A stretch of 64,000 nucleotides of DNA from positions 7,626,001 to 7,690,000 of the forward strand of contig NZ_CP114039.1 of the NCBI RefSeq assembly GCF_026965535.1. The letters run 5' to 3'. The DNA comes from Corallococcus sp. NCRR (lineage in GTDB: Bacteria; Myxococcota; Myxococcia; Myxococcales; Myxococcaceae). A program made the position numbers and the translations under genes. Every line of letters starts with the position of its first letter. The stretch's first letter is position 1. Under the pieces are notes generated by a model, which saw only the letters and a program-made list of their open reading frames with translations, did no database searches and had not been told where the DNA came from. Below are positions 8,372-18,163 of the stretch, piece by piece.

Positions 8372-9835
8372 CTAGGACCCAGGCTGATACAGGGGATGAG
8401 AGCGGGCGTGTTTTCTCAGGACGGGGCGCTCCACCTTGCTCATGGCGTTCCGGGGCAATGTTTCAAGTGCAACAAATCGGGCGGGCACCTTGAAGCGCGC
8501 GAGCGACTGGCTGCACCAGGCGTCCAGGTCTTCGGGGAGGGCGTGGCCGGAGCGGAGGACGACGAAGGCCACGGGGAGTTCGCCCCAGTGGGCGTCCGGC
8601 ACGCCGACGACGGCGGACTCGAGGATGGCCGGGTGGTTGGCGAGGACGGCTTCGATTTCGGCCGGGTAGAGGTTCTCCCCTCCCCGCACGATGAGGTCCG
8701 TGCGGCGCGACAGGAGCGTGAGGCGCCCCTTCGCGTCCAGGACGCCCACGTCGCGCGTGCGCAGCCAGCCGTCATGGAGGGCGTCACGCGTGGCCTCGCG
8801 CTGACGCCAGTAGCGGGCCATGAGCGTGGGGCCACGGACCTCCACGTCCCCTTCCTGGCCTTCACCGAGCGGCGCACCGTCCGTCCCGACGATGCGGACC
8901 TCCAGTCCAGGCAGGGGTGGACCCGCGGTGCGGCCATCGGCTTCACCGGGGCGTTCGGTGGTGACCTGGGAGCAGGCCTCGGTGAGGCCGTAGGTCTGCA
9001 GGGCCAGGAGTCCCGCGGCCCGTGCCCTCGTGAGTAGGGCCGTGGGGACGGGGCCTCCGCCGATGAGCGCGCATTGGAACGTCGCGGGCAGCCGGCGGTC
9101 CTGCCGCGCGTCCAGCACCCGCTCCAGCGTGGTGGCGACGAAGCTGGCGTGGGACGCGCCCTCCGTGTCGATGGCGCGGTTGACGGCGTCCGCGTCGAAG
9201 CGCTCGTGCAGGAGGAGGCAGCCGCCTTCGTAGGCGGTGCGCGTGAGCATGGCCAGGCCACCGACATGGAAGAGCGGCAGCGTGCCCAGCCAGCGCGGCG
9301 CGGGGTGCGCGCCCAGGTTCGCGGCGGAGGCGCGGCATGAGGCGCGGAAGGCCCCTTCCGTGAGGACGGCGCCCTTGGGCCTTCCCGTCGTCCCGCTGGT
9401 GAAGAGGATGACCCGGGCCGTGTCCGCGTCCCAGGCGCGCTCGGGCACGGGGGCGGCTGTCACGCCGTCGGGGAAGGACTCCAAGGCCTCTGCGTCCGGG
9501 AGCCGGTCGTGCAGGGCCCCGAGTGCCAACATGAGCCGGGGCTCGACGTCCTCCAGCAGGGGCTTCAGCTCCGTGGGCGTGAGCCGGGCGTTGAGCGGCG
9601 CGAAGAGCGCGCCCAGACGACCGAGTGCCCAGAAGAGGAAGGTCACCGCCGGGTGGCTCGTGGACAGCAGCGCCACGCGGTCACCCTGCCCGATTCCTCG
9701 CGCGTCCAGGGCTTGCGTCCAGCGCGTCACCTCTTCGTCCAGCGCGCGGAAGGTCCAGGTCCGTCCCGCGAAGCGCAGCGCCTCCGCGTGGGGATGCAGC
9801 CGCGCGCCTTCGCGGATGGGGCAGTCGTAGATCAT
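8372..9835 (-). CDS. menE: o-Succinylbenzoate-CoA ligase
   Basis: Acyl-adenylate-forming ligase of 487 residues, the usual MenE size. It activates o-succinylbenzoate to its CoA thioester with ATP. The AMP-binding P-loop is FTSGTTGRPKGAVLTE (about residues 148-163). QTYGLTEACSQ is the A5-type motif, DGWLRTRDVG the A7-type motif, and the C-terminal catalytic lysine region ends NAMSKVERPVLRK. Assignment to MenE rather than a general acyl-CoA ligase rests on size and on its place as last gene of the men operon, 30 bp after menC. Confidence 0.92.
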   Translation of the reverse strand: MIYDCPIREGARLHPHAEALRFAGRTWTFRALDEEVTRWTQALDARGIGQGDRVALLSTSHPAVTFLFWALGRLGALFAPLNARLTPTELKPLLEDVEPRLMLALGALHDRLPDAEALESFPDGVTAAPVPERAWDADTARVILFTSGTTGRPKGAVLTEGAFRASCRASAANLGAHPAPRWLGTLPLFHVGGLAMLTRTAYEGGCLLLHERFDADAVNRAIDTEGASHASFVATTLERVLDARQDRRLPATFQCALIGGGPVPTALLTRARAAGLLALQTYGLTEACSQVTTERPGEADGRTAGPPLPGLEVRIVGTDGAPLGEGQEGDVEVRGPTLMARYWRQREATRDALHDGWLRTRDVGVLDAKGRLTLLSRRTDLIVRGGENLYPAEIEAVLANHPAILESAVVGVPDAHWGELPVAFVVLRSGHALPEDLDAWCSQSLARFKVPARFVALETLPRNAMSKVERPVLRKHARSHPLYQPGS

Positions 9836-9865
9836 GGCCTCGCACCTCCGAGGAGTGGGAGCCGC

Positions 9866-11020
9866 TCAGTGTTCCCGGTTGAAGTCCGGGTTCAGTCCGA
9901 GCCCGGGCAGGTCGCGCAGCCGCACGAGTCCCCCCCGGGGTTGATACGGATGATCTCGCGGCTCGTCAGCGAAGAGCCGTCCCACGGCGAGGCCGGAGGC
10001 CAGCTCTCCCGACGGCAGCGCGGAGGCCAGATGCGCGGCGCCCGCGCGGGCCACCACGCCGTCGATGGAGCTGGTGACGTACGCGTGCATGCCCATTCGG
10101 GCCGCTCGCAGCGCCACCACCATGGAGGGCAGCAGCCCTCCGAGCACCATCGGCTTGATCACCACCGCGCCCACCGCGGGCCCGCCGCCCAGGTCCATCG
10201 TGAGGAGCGTGCGCACCGCGGCGGGCGTGGCGAGCGTCTCGTCCGCGGCGATGATGCACGGGGCGCGGCGCTGCACCCGCCACAGCGCCTGCAGGTCCTC
10301 CGGCGGCGTGGGCTGCTCCACCAATTCCAGGTCGTACCAGCCCAGCCGATCCAGGGCGCGGTTGGCTTCGGGCTCCGTCCAGCCGCCGTTCGCGTCCAGC
10401 CGCAGGCGCACGCGCGGCCCCACCGCGTCGCGCACGGCCCGGACCCGGGCTTCGTCCTCGTCCAGCGAGCGGCCCGCGACCTTCACCTTCAGCGTCTGAT
10501 ACCCCTCCTCCACCGCCGCACGCGCTTCCCGGGCCAGGGCTTCCGGGTCCTCCGCGCTCAGCAGCGCGTTCACCAGGACCTCCTGCCGCGCCTCCTCCGC
10601 GAGCAGCCAGCACAGGGGCACGCCCTTGCGCTGGGCCACCAGATCCAACAGCGCCAGCTCCAGGCCATGCTGCGCGGCGGGGACAGGCTCCTCCGGGTCG
10701 ATGCCGCGGATCCGCGCGCCGCGCTGGCGCAGCTCCTCGCTGGCGGACGGGACGAGCGTGGCTTCGACGCCCTCGATGCTGTCCTCCAGCGTCTGCCCCT
10801 TGAGGGCGCTCAGCCACCCGCGCAGCACCGTGTGCGTCAGGGCCAGGGACTCCGTGCCGAACTCGGGCAGCGGCATGGCTTCACCCTGCCCTACGTGGCC
10901 CTCCTCGTCCCGCAGCCGCACGAGGAACCCGTCGCGCGTGGAGTAGGACCCCCTCGCCGTCTTCAGGGGGTTGGCCAGCGTGAGGTGCAGCGGAGTGAGG
11001 GTCGCCTCGATGATGCGCAT
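9866..11020 (-). CDS. menC: o-Succinylbenzoate synthase
   Basis: Enolase-superfamily dehydratase of 384 residues converting SHCHC to o-succinylbenzoate. The Lys pair is LKVKVAG. The metal ligands are RLDANGGW (Asp), ELVEQPTPPEDL (Glu) and AADETLAT (Asp-Glu). The second Lys is in VIKPMVLGGL. The start ATG 11020 has AAGGGG upstream and lies 9 nt after the menA stop. Some members of this subgroup also racemise N-acylamino acids, but the men context favours MenC. Confidence 0.93.
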   Translation of the reverse strand: MRIIEATLTPLHLTLANPLKTARGSYSTRDGFLVRLRDEEGHVGQGEAMPLPEFGTESLALTHTVLRGWLSALKGQTLEDSIEGVEATLVPSASEELRQRGARIRGIDPEEPVPAAQHGLELALLDLVAQRKGVPLCWLLAEEARQEVLVNALLSAEDPEALAREARAAVEEGYQTLKVKVAGRSLDEDEARVRAVRDAVGPRVRLRLDANGGWTEPEANRALDRLGWYDLELVEQPTPPEDLQALWRVQRRAPCIIAADETLATPAAVRTLLTMDLGGGPAVGAVVIKPMVLGGLLPSMVVALRAARMGMHAYVTSSIDGVVARAGAAHLASALPSGELASGLAVGRLFADEPRDHPYQPRGGLVRLRDLPGLGLNPDFNREH

Positions 11021-11029
11021 GACGCCCCT

Positions 11030-11950
11030 TCAGCGCAGGTACAGCCCGGCCGCGAACAGCAGCCCGAACACCATCTGCAGCTTCGCCGTCCCGCCCAGCG
11101 CGGGGTTGAGCGCCGCGCCCTCGGCCTTCAGCATCAGCTTCAGCGGCGGCGCCACCAGCGGCAGGCTCAAGAGCGGCAGGAAGACCCAGGCGCTCGCGTA
11201 GCCCCTGGCGAACAGCACGAACGGCGTGACATAGGAGGCCACCAGCAGCAGCACGTACTCCGCGCGGCCGAAGCCCTGGCCGAAGCGCACCGCCATCGTT
11301 CGCTTGCCGGCCTTCACGTCCGTGCTCGCGTCGCGCTGGTTGTTCACCACGATGAGGCACGTGCCGATGGCGCCCACCGGCACCGACGCCCACCAGGCCG
11401 CCGGGCTCACGACGCCGGCCTGCACGTAGTACGTGCCCGTCACCGCGACGATGCCGAAGAAGATGAGCACGAACAGGTCGCCCAGGCCCAGGTAGGCCAG
11501 CGGGAACGGGCCCCCCGTGTACGCATAGCCGCACAAGAGCGAGGCCACGCCGATGGCCACGATGGGCCAGCCGCCCACCGCCACCAGGTACAGCCCCACC
11601 AGCGTCGCCAGCGCGAAGCACCCGAGGCCGCCCAGGAGCACCGTGCCCGGCGCGATGAGCCCGCTCTGCGTCACGCGCTTGGGCCCCAGGCGCTCCTCGG
11701 TGTCCGCGCCCTTCTTGTAGTCATAGAAGTCGTTGATGAAGTTGGTGCCGATCTGGATCAGCACCGCGCCCACGAGCGCCGCGAGCGCGGGCAACAGGCG
11801 CCCCACCCCGTTGCCGTACGCGAGCGCCGTGCCCACCAGCACCGGCACCGCGCCCGCCGTCAGCGTCTTCGGACGCACGGCCATCAGCCACGTCTTCAGC
11901 GTGGGCCGGGGAGGAGCCGCATCAGGAGGAGTGCTCACCAGGGTCGTCAC
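11030..11950 (-). CDS. menA: 1,4-Dihydroxy-2-naphthoate polyprenyltransferase
   Basis: UbiA-family membrane prenyltransferase, 306 residues, with eight to nine hydrophobic segments. The first Asp-rich motif is [14 protein letters not shown]; the second is [16 protein letters not shown]. It attaches the isoprenoid chain to DHNA in the inner membrane. The GTG start at 11950 overlaps the menH stop by 4 nt (GTGA), which fixes the start and implies translational coupling. The N-terminus is Pro/Ala rich for about 12 residues before the first helix. Confidence 0.94.
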   Translation of the reverse strand: MTTLVSTPPDAAPPRPTLKTWLMAVRPKTLTAGAVPVLVGTALAYGNGVGRLLPALAALVGAVLIQIGTNFINDFYDYKKGADTEERLGPKRVTQSGLIAPGTVLLGGLGCFALATLVGLYLVAVGGWPIVAIGVASLLCGYAYTGGPFPLAYLGLGDLFVLIFFGIVAVTGTYYVQAGVVSPAAWWASVPVGAIGTCLIVVNNQRDASTDVKAGKRTMAVRFGQGFGRAEYVLLLVASYVTPFVLFARGYASAWVFLPLLSLPLVAPPLKLMLKAEGAALNPALGGTAKLQMVFGLLFAAGLYLR

Positions 11951-12798
11951 GAGTGGGTCGCCTCTCGCGCCAGGATGGCGTGTTCGAACTGCGGCGCTTC
12001 GTACCAGGGCGTCTGGAGGAACGAGAGCACTTCGCGCACGTACGCCTCCGGCGCCTCCAGGTGCGGGGCGTGGGTGACCCCGGCGAAGGCGTGGCGCCAC
12101 ACCACCGGCAGCTCCGCCGCCATGCGCCTGGCCAGGGCCGTGAACTTGAGGTCCTGCTCACCGGTGAGCAGCAGCGTGGGCAGCCGCTGTCGGTGCAGCG
12201 CGGGCCAGTAGTCGGGCTGCACGCCCAGTCCCAGGGTCTCCAGCGCTCCGGCCAGTCCCTGCGCCGTGCACGCCTTGCGGCGCTCACGCAGCGCGGCCTG
12301 CTCCGGCTCCGGCAGGCGGCGCAGTCCGTCGAAGAGGGGCAGCGCCTCCCAGCGCTCCACGAAGGCGTCCACGCCCTTCGCGCGGATGAAGTCCACGAGC
12401 TTCGCGTCGGCTTCGCGCCGCTCGGAGCGCTCCTGGCGGCGGTGCAGCCCGGGCGAGCCGCTCTCCATGATCAGCCGGCCGAAGCACTCCGGCGCGCGCA
12501 CCGCGGCGCCCAGCGCCACCCGCGCGCCCTGCGAATAGCCGAGCAGATCCACGTGGCCGCCCAGCTCGCGGGCCAGGCGGACCACCGCGTCCACCGTCTC
12601 CAGGAAGCCGTCGCGCCCTGTCTTCTCCGGCAGCGGCGTGCGGCCGTGGCCGGGCAGGTCCACCGCCACCACGCGCACGGAGCGGCCGAGCAGCGGACGC
12701 AGGTGCTCGAACGAAGCGCCGCTGCCGGTGAAGCCGTGCAGCGCCAGGAGCGTATGGGGGCCTTCACCCCAGATGTCATAAGCGAGCGTCACGCCCAT
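11947..12798 (-). CDS. menH: SHCHC synthase (alpha/beta hydrolase)
   Basis: 283-residue alpha/beta-hydrolase that eliminates pyruvate from SEPHCHC to give SHCHC. HGFTGSG near residue 21 is the oxyanion region, [11 protein letters not shown] holds the nucleophile Ser, and [12 protein letters not shown] near the C-terminus holds the catalytic His. The Asp is probably in TGEQDLKF. It overlaps the menD stop by 10 nt and is followed by menA with a GTGA overlap, so its role follows from both motif and operon position. Confidence 0.92.
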   Translation of the reverse strand: MGVTLAYDIWGEGPHTLLALHGFTGSGASFEHLRPLLGRSVRVVAVDLPGHGRTPLPEKTGRDGFLETVDAVVRLARELGGHVDLLGYSQGARVALGAAVRAPECFGRLIMESGSPGLHRRQERSERREADAKLVDFIRAKGVDAFVERWEALPLFDGLRRLPEPEQAALRERRKACTAQGLAGALETLGLGVQPDYWPALHRQRLPTLLLTGEQDLKFTALARRMAAELPVVWRHAFAGVTHAPHLEAPEAYVREVLSFLQTPWYEAPQFEHAILAREATHS

Positions 12799-14558
12799 GG
12801 TCCTTCTCCCAGTGCGGCGGCCATCCGCGTGAAGAGGTGCCGGTGCGCATCCACGTTGGTGGCCCGGTCCACTACGACCTCCACCAGATGGAGGCCTCCC
12901 TCCAGCCCGGTGCGCACCGCCGCGCGCAGGGCCGTGGGCGTCGTGGGCCGCTCGAAGCGAGCCCCCGCGAGCGCCGCCGCGTGCGACAGGTCCACGCCGT
13001 GCGGCGTGCCGAAGAGGGCCTCGAACTCGTCCGGCTTCGCCACCTGCGCCAGCGGCAGGAAGGAGAAGATGCCGCCGCCGTCGTTGTTCACCACCACGAC
13101 CGTCAGGGGCACGCGCGCCCGCGCCGCCGAGACGAGCCCACCCACGTCGTGCAGGAGCGCCAGATCACCGGAGAGGAGCACCGCGGGCCGCCCCGCCGCC
13201 GCGGCCATGCCCGCCGCGCTGGACACGATGCCGTCGATGCCGTTGGCCCCTCGATTCGCCAGCACGCGCAGCGGGACACCGCCCCCGTGCGCGAACGCGT
13301 CCACCGCGCGGATGGGCATGCTGCTGGAGACAAAGAAGAGCGCGTTCGCCGGCAGCGCCGCCACCACCTCGCGCGCCAGCCGGGGCTCGGTCAGTCCATC
13401 GGACTGTTCAGCGAGCGCCGTCTCCAGCGCGTTGCGCGCCACCCGCTCCGCGTTGACGAAGTCCTGCGCCCAGCGGCCGGGGCCTCGCGACAGCGCTTGC
13501 GTCAGCGCACGGCACGCGAGCACCGCGTTGCCTTCCACCACGCGCGTGGCCCGGTGCGCCGGGTCGTACAGCGCGCCCTCATCGCTGAAGACGGTGATGT
13601 CCGCGCCGGAGGCGTCCAGCCACTGCTGCGGCGACTTGGGCGTCAGGCCTCCGCCGAAGCGCAGCACCACCTCCGGCGTGTGGCTCCGCGCGAACGGCTC
13701 GTGGCGCAGGAGCGCGTCGTAGAGCGACACGGTCAGCGGGCCGCCTCCGTAGCGCGCCTGCGACGTGGCCTCCGCGAGCACCGGGTAGCCCGTGGCCAGG
13801 CTCAGCGCGGTGATGGCCTCCGCGAAGCCGTCGTCCTCGTCGCGGGGACCGCACACGATGACGCCGCGCTCGGTGGTGGCGATGCGCGCGCGCACCTCAT
13901 CCAACGCCGCCGCGTCCGGGGCCCGCGACGACTGCGAGATGCGGGTGAGGGGCGCGTCCGTCCGCCCTTCCCTCGCGAGCGCCGTCAGCTTCTCCGCGCC
14001 GAAGTCCTGCGCGATGGGCGCCAGCGGCTCGCGGAACGGCACGTTGAGCTGCACGGCGCCCCGGGGCGCGCGGCACGCGGTGCTCACCGCGCGGGCGGCC
14101 GTGGCGCGCAGGTGCGCGATGGCGGCGCTGCTCGCCTCGGGCATGCCCACGTCCGCGAACATCCTCGCGAAGTCGCCGTAGAAGCGCGCCTGGGGCACCG
14201 TCTGCGGCGCGCCCCAGCCCTGCAGCTCCAGCGGCCGGTCCGCCGTGAGGATGATCAACGGCACCTGGGCCATGGCCGCCTCGACGACGGCCGGGAAGAA
14301 GTGCGCGCCCGCGGAGCCGCTCGTCGCGACCAGCACCACCGGCTGACGCGACTGCTTCGCCATGCCCAGCGCGAAGAAGCCCGCGCTCCGCTCGTCGATG
14401 ACGGACCAGACTCGCAGGCCCGGCGTGTGCGCGCAGGCGAGCGCCAGCGCGGACGAGCGCGAACCCGGACACACCACCGCGTGCCGCACGCCGCCACGCA
14501 CCAGTTCTTCCAGCAGCGCACGCGACCACAGCACGTTGAGGTTGGCGTCCAGGGACAT
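12789..14558 (-). CDS. menD: SEPHCHC synthase (ThDP-dependent)
   Basis: 589 residues, a normal MenD length. It joins isochorismate and 2-oxoglutarate using thiamine diphosphate. The catalytic Glu lies in DERSAGFFALGMAK. TSGSAGAHFFPAVVEA and TADRPLELQGWG are MenD signatures. The ThDP/Mg motif runs from SGDLALLHDVGG to VVVNNDGGGIFSFLP. Start ATG 14558 overlaps the menF stop as ATGA. An upstream in-frame start at 14615 would lie inside menF and is rejected. Confidence 0.96.
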   Translation of the reverse strand: MSLDANLNVLWSRALLEELVRGGVRHAVVCPGSRSSALALACAHTPGLRVWSVIDERSAGFFALGMAKQSRQPVVLVATSGSAGAHFFPAVVEAAMAQVPLIILTADRPLELQGWGAPQTVPQARFYGDFARMFADVGMPEASSAAIAHLRATAARAVSTACRAPRGAVQLNVPFREPLAPIAQDFGAEKLTALAREGRTDAPLTRISQSSRAPDAAALDEVRARIATTERGVIVCGPRDEDDGFAEAITALSLATGYPVLAEATSQARYGGGPLTVSLYDALLRHEPFARSHTPEVVLRFGGGLTPKSPQQWLDASGADITVFSDEGALYDPAHRATRVVEGNAVLACRALTQALSRGPGRWAQDFVNAERVARNALETALAEQSDGLTEPRLAREVVAALPANALFFVSSSMPIRAVDAFAHGGGVPLRVLANRGANGIDGIVSSAAGMAAAAGRPAVLLSGDLALLHDVGGLVSAARARVPLTVVVVNNDGGGIFSFLPLAQVAKPDEFEALFGTPHGVDLSHAAALAGARFERPTTPTALRAAVRTGLEGGLHLVEVVVDRATNVDAHRHLFTRMAAALGEGPWA

Positions 14559-15853
14559 CACCGGCCCCCCAGCGCGCGCAACATCGCCAGACTCTTCATC
14601 TCCGTCTCCCGCCACTCGGACTCCGCGCTGGAGCCCGCGACGATGCCCGCGCCCACGAAGAGCCGGGCCTTCGCCCCGCGCACCAGCGCCGAGCGCAACG
14701 CCACCACCAGGTGCGCACGCCCGGGGCCCACCCAGCCCACCGGCCCCGCGTACCAGCCCCTGTCCAGCGACTCGTGCTCCACCAGGAACGACAGCGCGCG
14801 CTCGCGCGGCGTGCCGCCCACCGCCGGCGTGGGGTGCAGCGCCGTGACGACCTTCGCGGTGTCCACGCCGTCCGCCAGCTCCGCGCGGATGCCCGTGCGC
14901 AGGTGCACCACGTTCTTCAGCGCGAGCACGGACGGCTGCGCGTCCGCGGACACGCTCGCCGCCACCGGCGTCAGCGCCTGGAGGATGTAGCGCACCACCG
15001 CGTCATGCTCGCGCCGGTCCTTGTCGCTCGCGTCCAGCGCCTCCGCGCCGCCCGGCGCCGCGGACCCCGCGAGCGCTTCGGTCTCCAGCCTGCGCCCGTC
15101 CACCCGGCACAGCGTCTCCGGCGTCGCGCCCAGGAAGCCCGTGCCGTCCGGCGCGCGGAAGAGGAACGTCGCGCATCGCGGGTTCTGCTCGCGAAGCCGC
15201 GCCAGCACGTCCACCACGTCGAAGGGCTCCGGCCCCTCCGCCTCCAGCGCCCGCGCCAGCACCACCTTGTTCAACTGGCCGGCGCCAATGGCCTCCACCG
15301 CGCGGTCCACCAGCGCCTCGAAGTCCGGCCGGGACGAAGCCGTGCGCAGCGCGACCGGCGCGCCCACCGGATGGCGGTAGGACGAAGGGAAGGACGCTCG
15401 CACGCGCTCCAGCCGCGAGCGCACCACGTCCTCCGCGCCCTGCCCCTCCGGAGCGAAGACCGCGACCGCCAGCGCGCTGCCCTCGCGCCACACCAGCACC
15501 TCCGGCAGCGTCCAGCGCGCCAGCCCATGCGAACGCCACGCGCCATCCACCGGCTGCGTGGGGCTGAAGCGCATGCCGCCGAACCAGGGGCCCGGCATCT
15601 GGGGGGACACCGCGTCCAGCCACCGCACGCTGTCGTGACCGAGCGCGCCCAGCACCGCGGGCAACTCACCGGGCGCATGCGCTTCGAGCACGCCCGCCTC
15701 GCCCCACCCCGCCACCGCCTCGCGCGCCACCGGCCGCTCCCAGTACACGGAAGGAACGCCGAGGCTGCCCGCTCCGGCCAGCGGATCCACGCCGGGCAGC
15801 GGCATCATCCCGGCGACCCATCGCGGATCCTCAGCGGGACTGAGCGGCGTCAT
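14558..15853 (-). CDS. menF: Isochorismate synthase
   Basis: 431-residue chorismate-utilising enzyme, first gene of the men operon. AGQLNKVVLARALE contains the general-base Lys. FLGATPETLCRVDG, HPTPAVGGTPRERAL and GWYAGPVGWVG are the conserved active-site blocks of isochorismate synthases, with the Mg-binding Glu in SEWRETEMKSL. Start ATG 15853 has CAGGAG 9 nt upstream. It draws chorismate off the product of the divergent aro operon, which makes the shared upstream region the natural control point. Confidence 0.95.
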   Translation of the reverse strand: MTPLSPAEDPRWVAGMMPLPGVDPLAGAGSLGVPSVYWERPVAREAVAGWGEAGVLEAHAPGELPAVLGALGHDSVRWLDAVSPQMPGPWFGGMRFSPTQPVDGAWRSHGLARWTLPEVLVWREGSALAVAVFAPEGQGAEDVVRSRLERVRASFPSSYRHPVGAPVALRTASSRPDFEALVDRAVEAIGAGQLNKVVLARALEAEGPEPFDVVDVLARLREQNPRCATFLFRAPDGTGFLGATPETLCRVDGRRLETEALAGSAAPGGAEALDASDKDRREHDAVVRYILQALTPVAASVSADAQPSVLALKNVVHLRTGIRAELADGVDTAKVVTALHPTPAVGGTPRERALSFLVEHESLDRGWYAGPVGWVGPGRAHLVVALRSALVRGAKARLFVGAGIVAGSSAESEWRETEMKSLAMLRALGGR

Positions 15854-15900
15854 CAGCCATTCTCCTGCACCTCGGGGGAGGCGAGTGACATCACCTTCGA

Positions 15901-15928
15901 TTGTCTTCTAAGCGATCTCGGCTATACA
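15901..15928 (+). promoter_or_regulatory. Promoter of the aro operon
   Basis: TTGTCT (15901-15906), 16 nt, TATACA (15923-15928); each hexamer matches the consensus at 4 of 6 positions. Transcription would start near 15935, just before the inverted repeat and about 65 nt before the aroF GTG. Confidence 0.5.
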
Positions 15929-15936
15929 TGCACCAA

Positions 15937-15960
15937 GGAGTTCAAAACCGCTTGAACTCC
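15937..15960. promoter_or_regulatory. Perfect 9-bp inverted repeat between the men and aro operons
   Basis: GGAGTTCAA - AACCGC - TTGAACTCC, a perfect inverted repeat with a 6-nt centre. It lies at the predicted +1 of the aro promoter and about 85 nt upstream of menF. A further half-site, TTCAAG, follows at 15973-15978. It could be a repressor operator or the first hairpin of the aro transcript. Confidence 0.55.
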
Positions 15961-16000
15961 ATGGAATCTGAATTCAAGTAACTCCAGCGAGGGAGCCGCC

Positions 16001-16897
16001 GTGGGAGGCCAGCAACCAGACGACCCAGCCGGGCGGCGTGACCCGGGTGCACACCGCGTCCTTCGCGCAGCGCGTCCAGCCGGCACCCGCGTGCAGGTGG
16101 GGGCCGTGGAGGTGGGCGGGCCCGGCTTCGTGGTGATGGCGGGGCCGTGCGCGGTGGAGGGCGCCGAGCAGTTGGAACTGGCGGCCCGCGCGGTGGCGCA
16201 GGCGGGCGCGCACATGCTGCGTGGAGGCGTGTTCAAGCCGCGCACCAGTCCGTATGCGTTCCAGGGCATGGGGGAGCCGGGGCTGAAGCTGTTGGTGGAC
16301 GCCGGGCGGCGCCACGGCCTACCCATCATCAGCGAGGTGATGGAGACCGAGCAGCTGCCCCTGATGGCGCAGCACTCGGACATCCTCCAGGTGGGCGCGC
16401 GGAACATGCAGAACTTCGGGCTCCTGCGCGCGCTGGGGAAGCTGCGCAAGCCGGTGCTGCTCAAGCGCGGGCTGTCCGCCACGGTGCAGGAGTGGCTCAA
16501 CGCCGCCGAGTACATCCTGGCGGGCGGCAACGAGCAGGTGATGCTCTGCGAGCGCGGCATCCGCACCTTCGAGACCGCGATGCGCAACACGCTGGACCTG
16601 GCCGCGGTGGCGTGGGCGAAGGAGCGCACGCACCTGCCGGTCATCGTGGATCCCTCGCATGCGACGGGCATTCCTTCCCTTATCGCGCCCATGTCGCTGG
16701 CGGCGGCGGCCTGCGGTGCGGATGGATTGTTGATTGAAGTCCACCCCCGGCCGGAGCAGGCGCTGTGCGACGGTCAGCAGGCGATGTCGCCCGGGGATTT
16801 CGCTACGTTGATGCAACGGCTGCCGGGCGTGCTCGCCGCGGTGGACCGTCACCTTTGGACGCCGGCGGGGCCGGCACAGATCGCGGGGGCGCGATGA
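16001..16897 (+). CDS. aroF: 3-Deoxy-7-phosphoheptulonate (DAHP) synthase, class I-beta
   Basis: 298-residue DAHP synthase condensing PEP and erythrose-4-phosphate, the first step of the shikimate pathway. MAGPCAVE and [20 protein letters not shown] are hallmark KDO8P/DAHP synthase I-beta motifs. [11 protein letters not shown] and [11 protein letters not shown] complete the barrel active site. The GTG start at 16001 has GAGGGAG 7 nt upstream. Only about 40 residues precede the barrel, so it lacks both the ferredoxin-like and chorismate-mutase regulatory domains. Feedback control may therefore be transcriptional, or be exerted through the upstream repeat. It overlaps menG by ATGA. Confidence 0.94.
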   Translation: MGGQQPDDPAGRRDPGAHRVLRAARPAGTRVQVGAVEVGGPGFVVMAGPCAVEGAEQLELAARAVAQAGAHMLRGGVFKPRTSPYAFQGMGEPGLKLLVDAGRRHGLPIISEVMETEQLPLMAQHSDILQVGARNMQNFGLLRALGKLRKPVLLKRGLSATVQEWLNAAEYILAGGNEQVMLCERGIRTFETAMRNTLDLAAVAWAKERTHLPVIVDPSHATGIPSLIAPMSLAAAACGADGLLIEVHPRPEQALCDGQQAMSPGDFATLMQRLPGVLAAVDRHLWTPAGPAQIAGAR

Positions 16898-17583
16898 GCA
16901 CCGAAGTCCGTCAGATGTTCTCCTCCATCGCCACGCGCTACGACGTGACGAACGAAGTCCTCTCGCTCGGCATCCACCGCCTGTGGCGGCGCGCGGCGGT
17001 GAAGCTCAGCGGCGCGAAGGAAGGCAGCCACGTGCTGGACTGCGCGACCGGCACGGGCGACCTGGCGCTGGCGTTCAAGCGCAAGGTGGGCTCCACGGGC
17101 CGCGTGGTGGGCACGGACTTCTGCCCGGAGATGCTGGAGAGCGCGCCGGCCAAGGCGGCCAAGGCGGGGCTGGAGGTGGAGTTCCAGGTGCAGGACGCCA
17201 TGGCGCTCACCCTGCCGGACAACACGTTCGACGTGGCGTCCATCTCCTTCGGCATCCGCAACGTGGATGATCCGGTGAAGTGCCTCCAGGAGATGGCGCG
17301 CGTGGTGCGCCCCGGAGGCCGCGTGGTGGTGCTGGAGTTCGGCCAGCCCACGGGCCCGTACGGCGCGCTGTTCCGCTTCTACAGCAAGACGGTGATGCCG
17401 GCGATTGGCGGCCTGCTCACGGGCAACCGCGCGGCGTACCAGTACCTGCCCCGCACCGCCGCGGCCTTCCCCGCCGGCGACCGCTTCCTCTCCCTGATGG
17501 ACCAGGCCGGCGCCTACTCCGAGCGCGCCGCCCACCCCCTGCTGTTTGGAACCGCCTACGTCTATGTCGGCACCGTCCGTTGA
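16894..17583 (+). CDS. menG: Demethylmenaquinone methyltransferase
   Basis: 229-residue UbiE/MenG methyltransferase, the last step of menaquinone synthesis. Its N-terminus [22 protein letters not shown] is typical (usual form FdxIAxrYDxxNxxlSlG). [14 protein letters not shown] is the SAM motif I, FGIRNVDD the family signature, and VVVLEFGQP the post-motif strand. It is separated from the other men genes and embedded between aroF and aroK on the opposite strand, so methylation capacity is tied to chorismate production. Overlaps: ATGA with aroF, about 20 nt with aroK. Whether it also methylates ubiquinone precursors cannot be seen; nothing here suggests ubiquinone synthesis. Confidence 0.94.
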   Translation: MSTEVRQMFSSIATRYDVTNEVLSLGIHRLWRRAAVKLSGAKEGSHVLDCATGTGDLALAFKRKVGSTGRVVGTDFCPEMLESAPAKAAKAGLEVEFQVQDAMALTLPDNTFDVASISFGIRNVDDPVKCLQEMARVVRPGGRVVVLEFGQPTGPYGALFRFYSKTVMPAIGGLLTGNRAAYQYLPRTAAAFPAGDRFLSLMDQAGAYSERAAHPLLFGTAYVYVGTVR

Positions 17584-18163
17584 GGCCCGACGCCTCCTCG
17601 TCCAGCAACTCGTCGCGTCGGTAGACCCCAGACTCCAGCAGGCGCTCCAGGGGGCCCTTTCGTCCCCGGGGCCCTGCCCCCGCCCCATGGGCGCGCAGAC
17701 CGTCGTCATCGCGGGCCACCGCGCGGCCGGCAAGACGCGCCTGTTGCCGCTCGTCTCGAAGCTGCTCGGGCGCACCGGGCTGGACCTGGACGCGGAGCTG
17801 GAGCGCCGGCATGGGCGCCCGCTCCGCACCTGGGTGGCTGAATCCCCCACCACCTTCCGCGCCGCCGAGCGCGAGACGCTGGGCCTCCTGCCCCAGGGCA
17901 GCGTGGTGGCGGTGGGCGGCGGCTTCCTGTCGCATCACCCGGAAGCGCTCGCGGGGCACTTCACGCTCGTCGTCCCCGTCACCTTCGACACGTATCGCGA
18001 GCGGCTGATGGCGGACACCACGCGCCCCCGGCTGCGCACGGATGTGTCGCTGGAGGAGGAGCTCCACTCGCTGTTCCATGAACGCGAGGCGCTGCACGCC
18101 CGCGTCCCCACCATCTCCCTGGCGGACTTCCTCCGGGGCTGCCTTGCCCAGGAGCCTGACTGA
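17564..18163 (+). CDS. aroK: Shikimate kinase with N-terminal extension
   Basis: 199 residues. The P-loop GHRAAGKT sits at residues 51-58, after a ~42-residue extension absent from E. coli AroK (where the P-loop is near residue 10). LDLDAELERRHGRPL carries the shikimate-binding Asp. RAAERETLGLL and AVGGGF supply the Arg and the Gly-rich loop. ATG 17564 lies within the end of menG (20-nt overlap). An in-frame ATG at 17687 (MGAQTVVIAG) would give a standard-length enzyme, so the true start may be internal. Its end shares an A with aroDE (TGATG). Confidence 0.9.
   Translation: MSAPSVEARRLLVQQLVASVDPRLQQALQGALSSPGPCPRPMGAQTVVIAGHRAAGKTRLLPLVSKLLGRTGLDLDAELERRHGRPLRTWVAESPTTFRAAERETLGLLPQGSVVAVGGGFLSHHPEALAGHFTLVVPVTFDTYRERLMADTTRPRLRTDVSLEEELHSLFHEREALHARVPTISLADFLRGCLAQEPD

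Noticed and set aside
6626-12211. Very long plus-strand open frames opposite the P450 and men genes (about 800 and 900 codons).
   Set aside because: They lie antisense to well-identified enzymes with intact motifs and have no recognisable product.
6941-15853. The P450 next to men genes as part of a secondary-metabolite cluster.
   Set aside because: No polyketide, peptide synthetase or terpene gene nearby; the men genes are standard menaquinone enzymes and the P450 has its own promoter.
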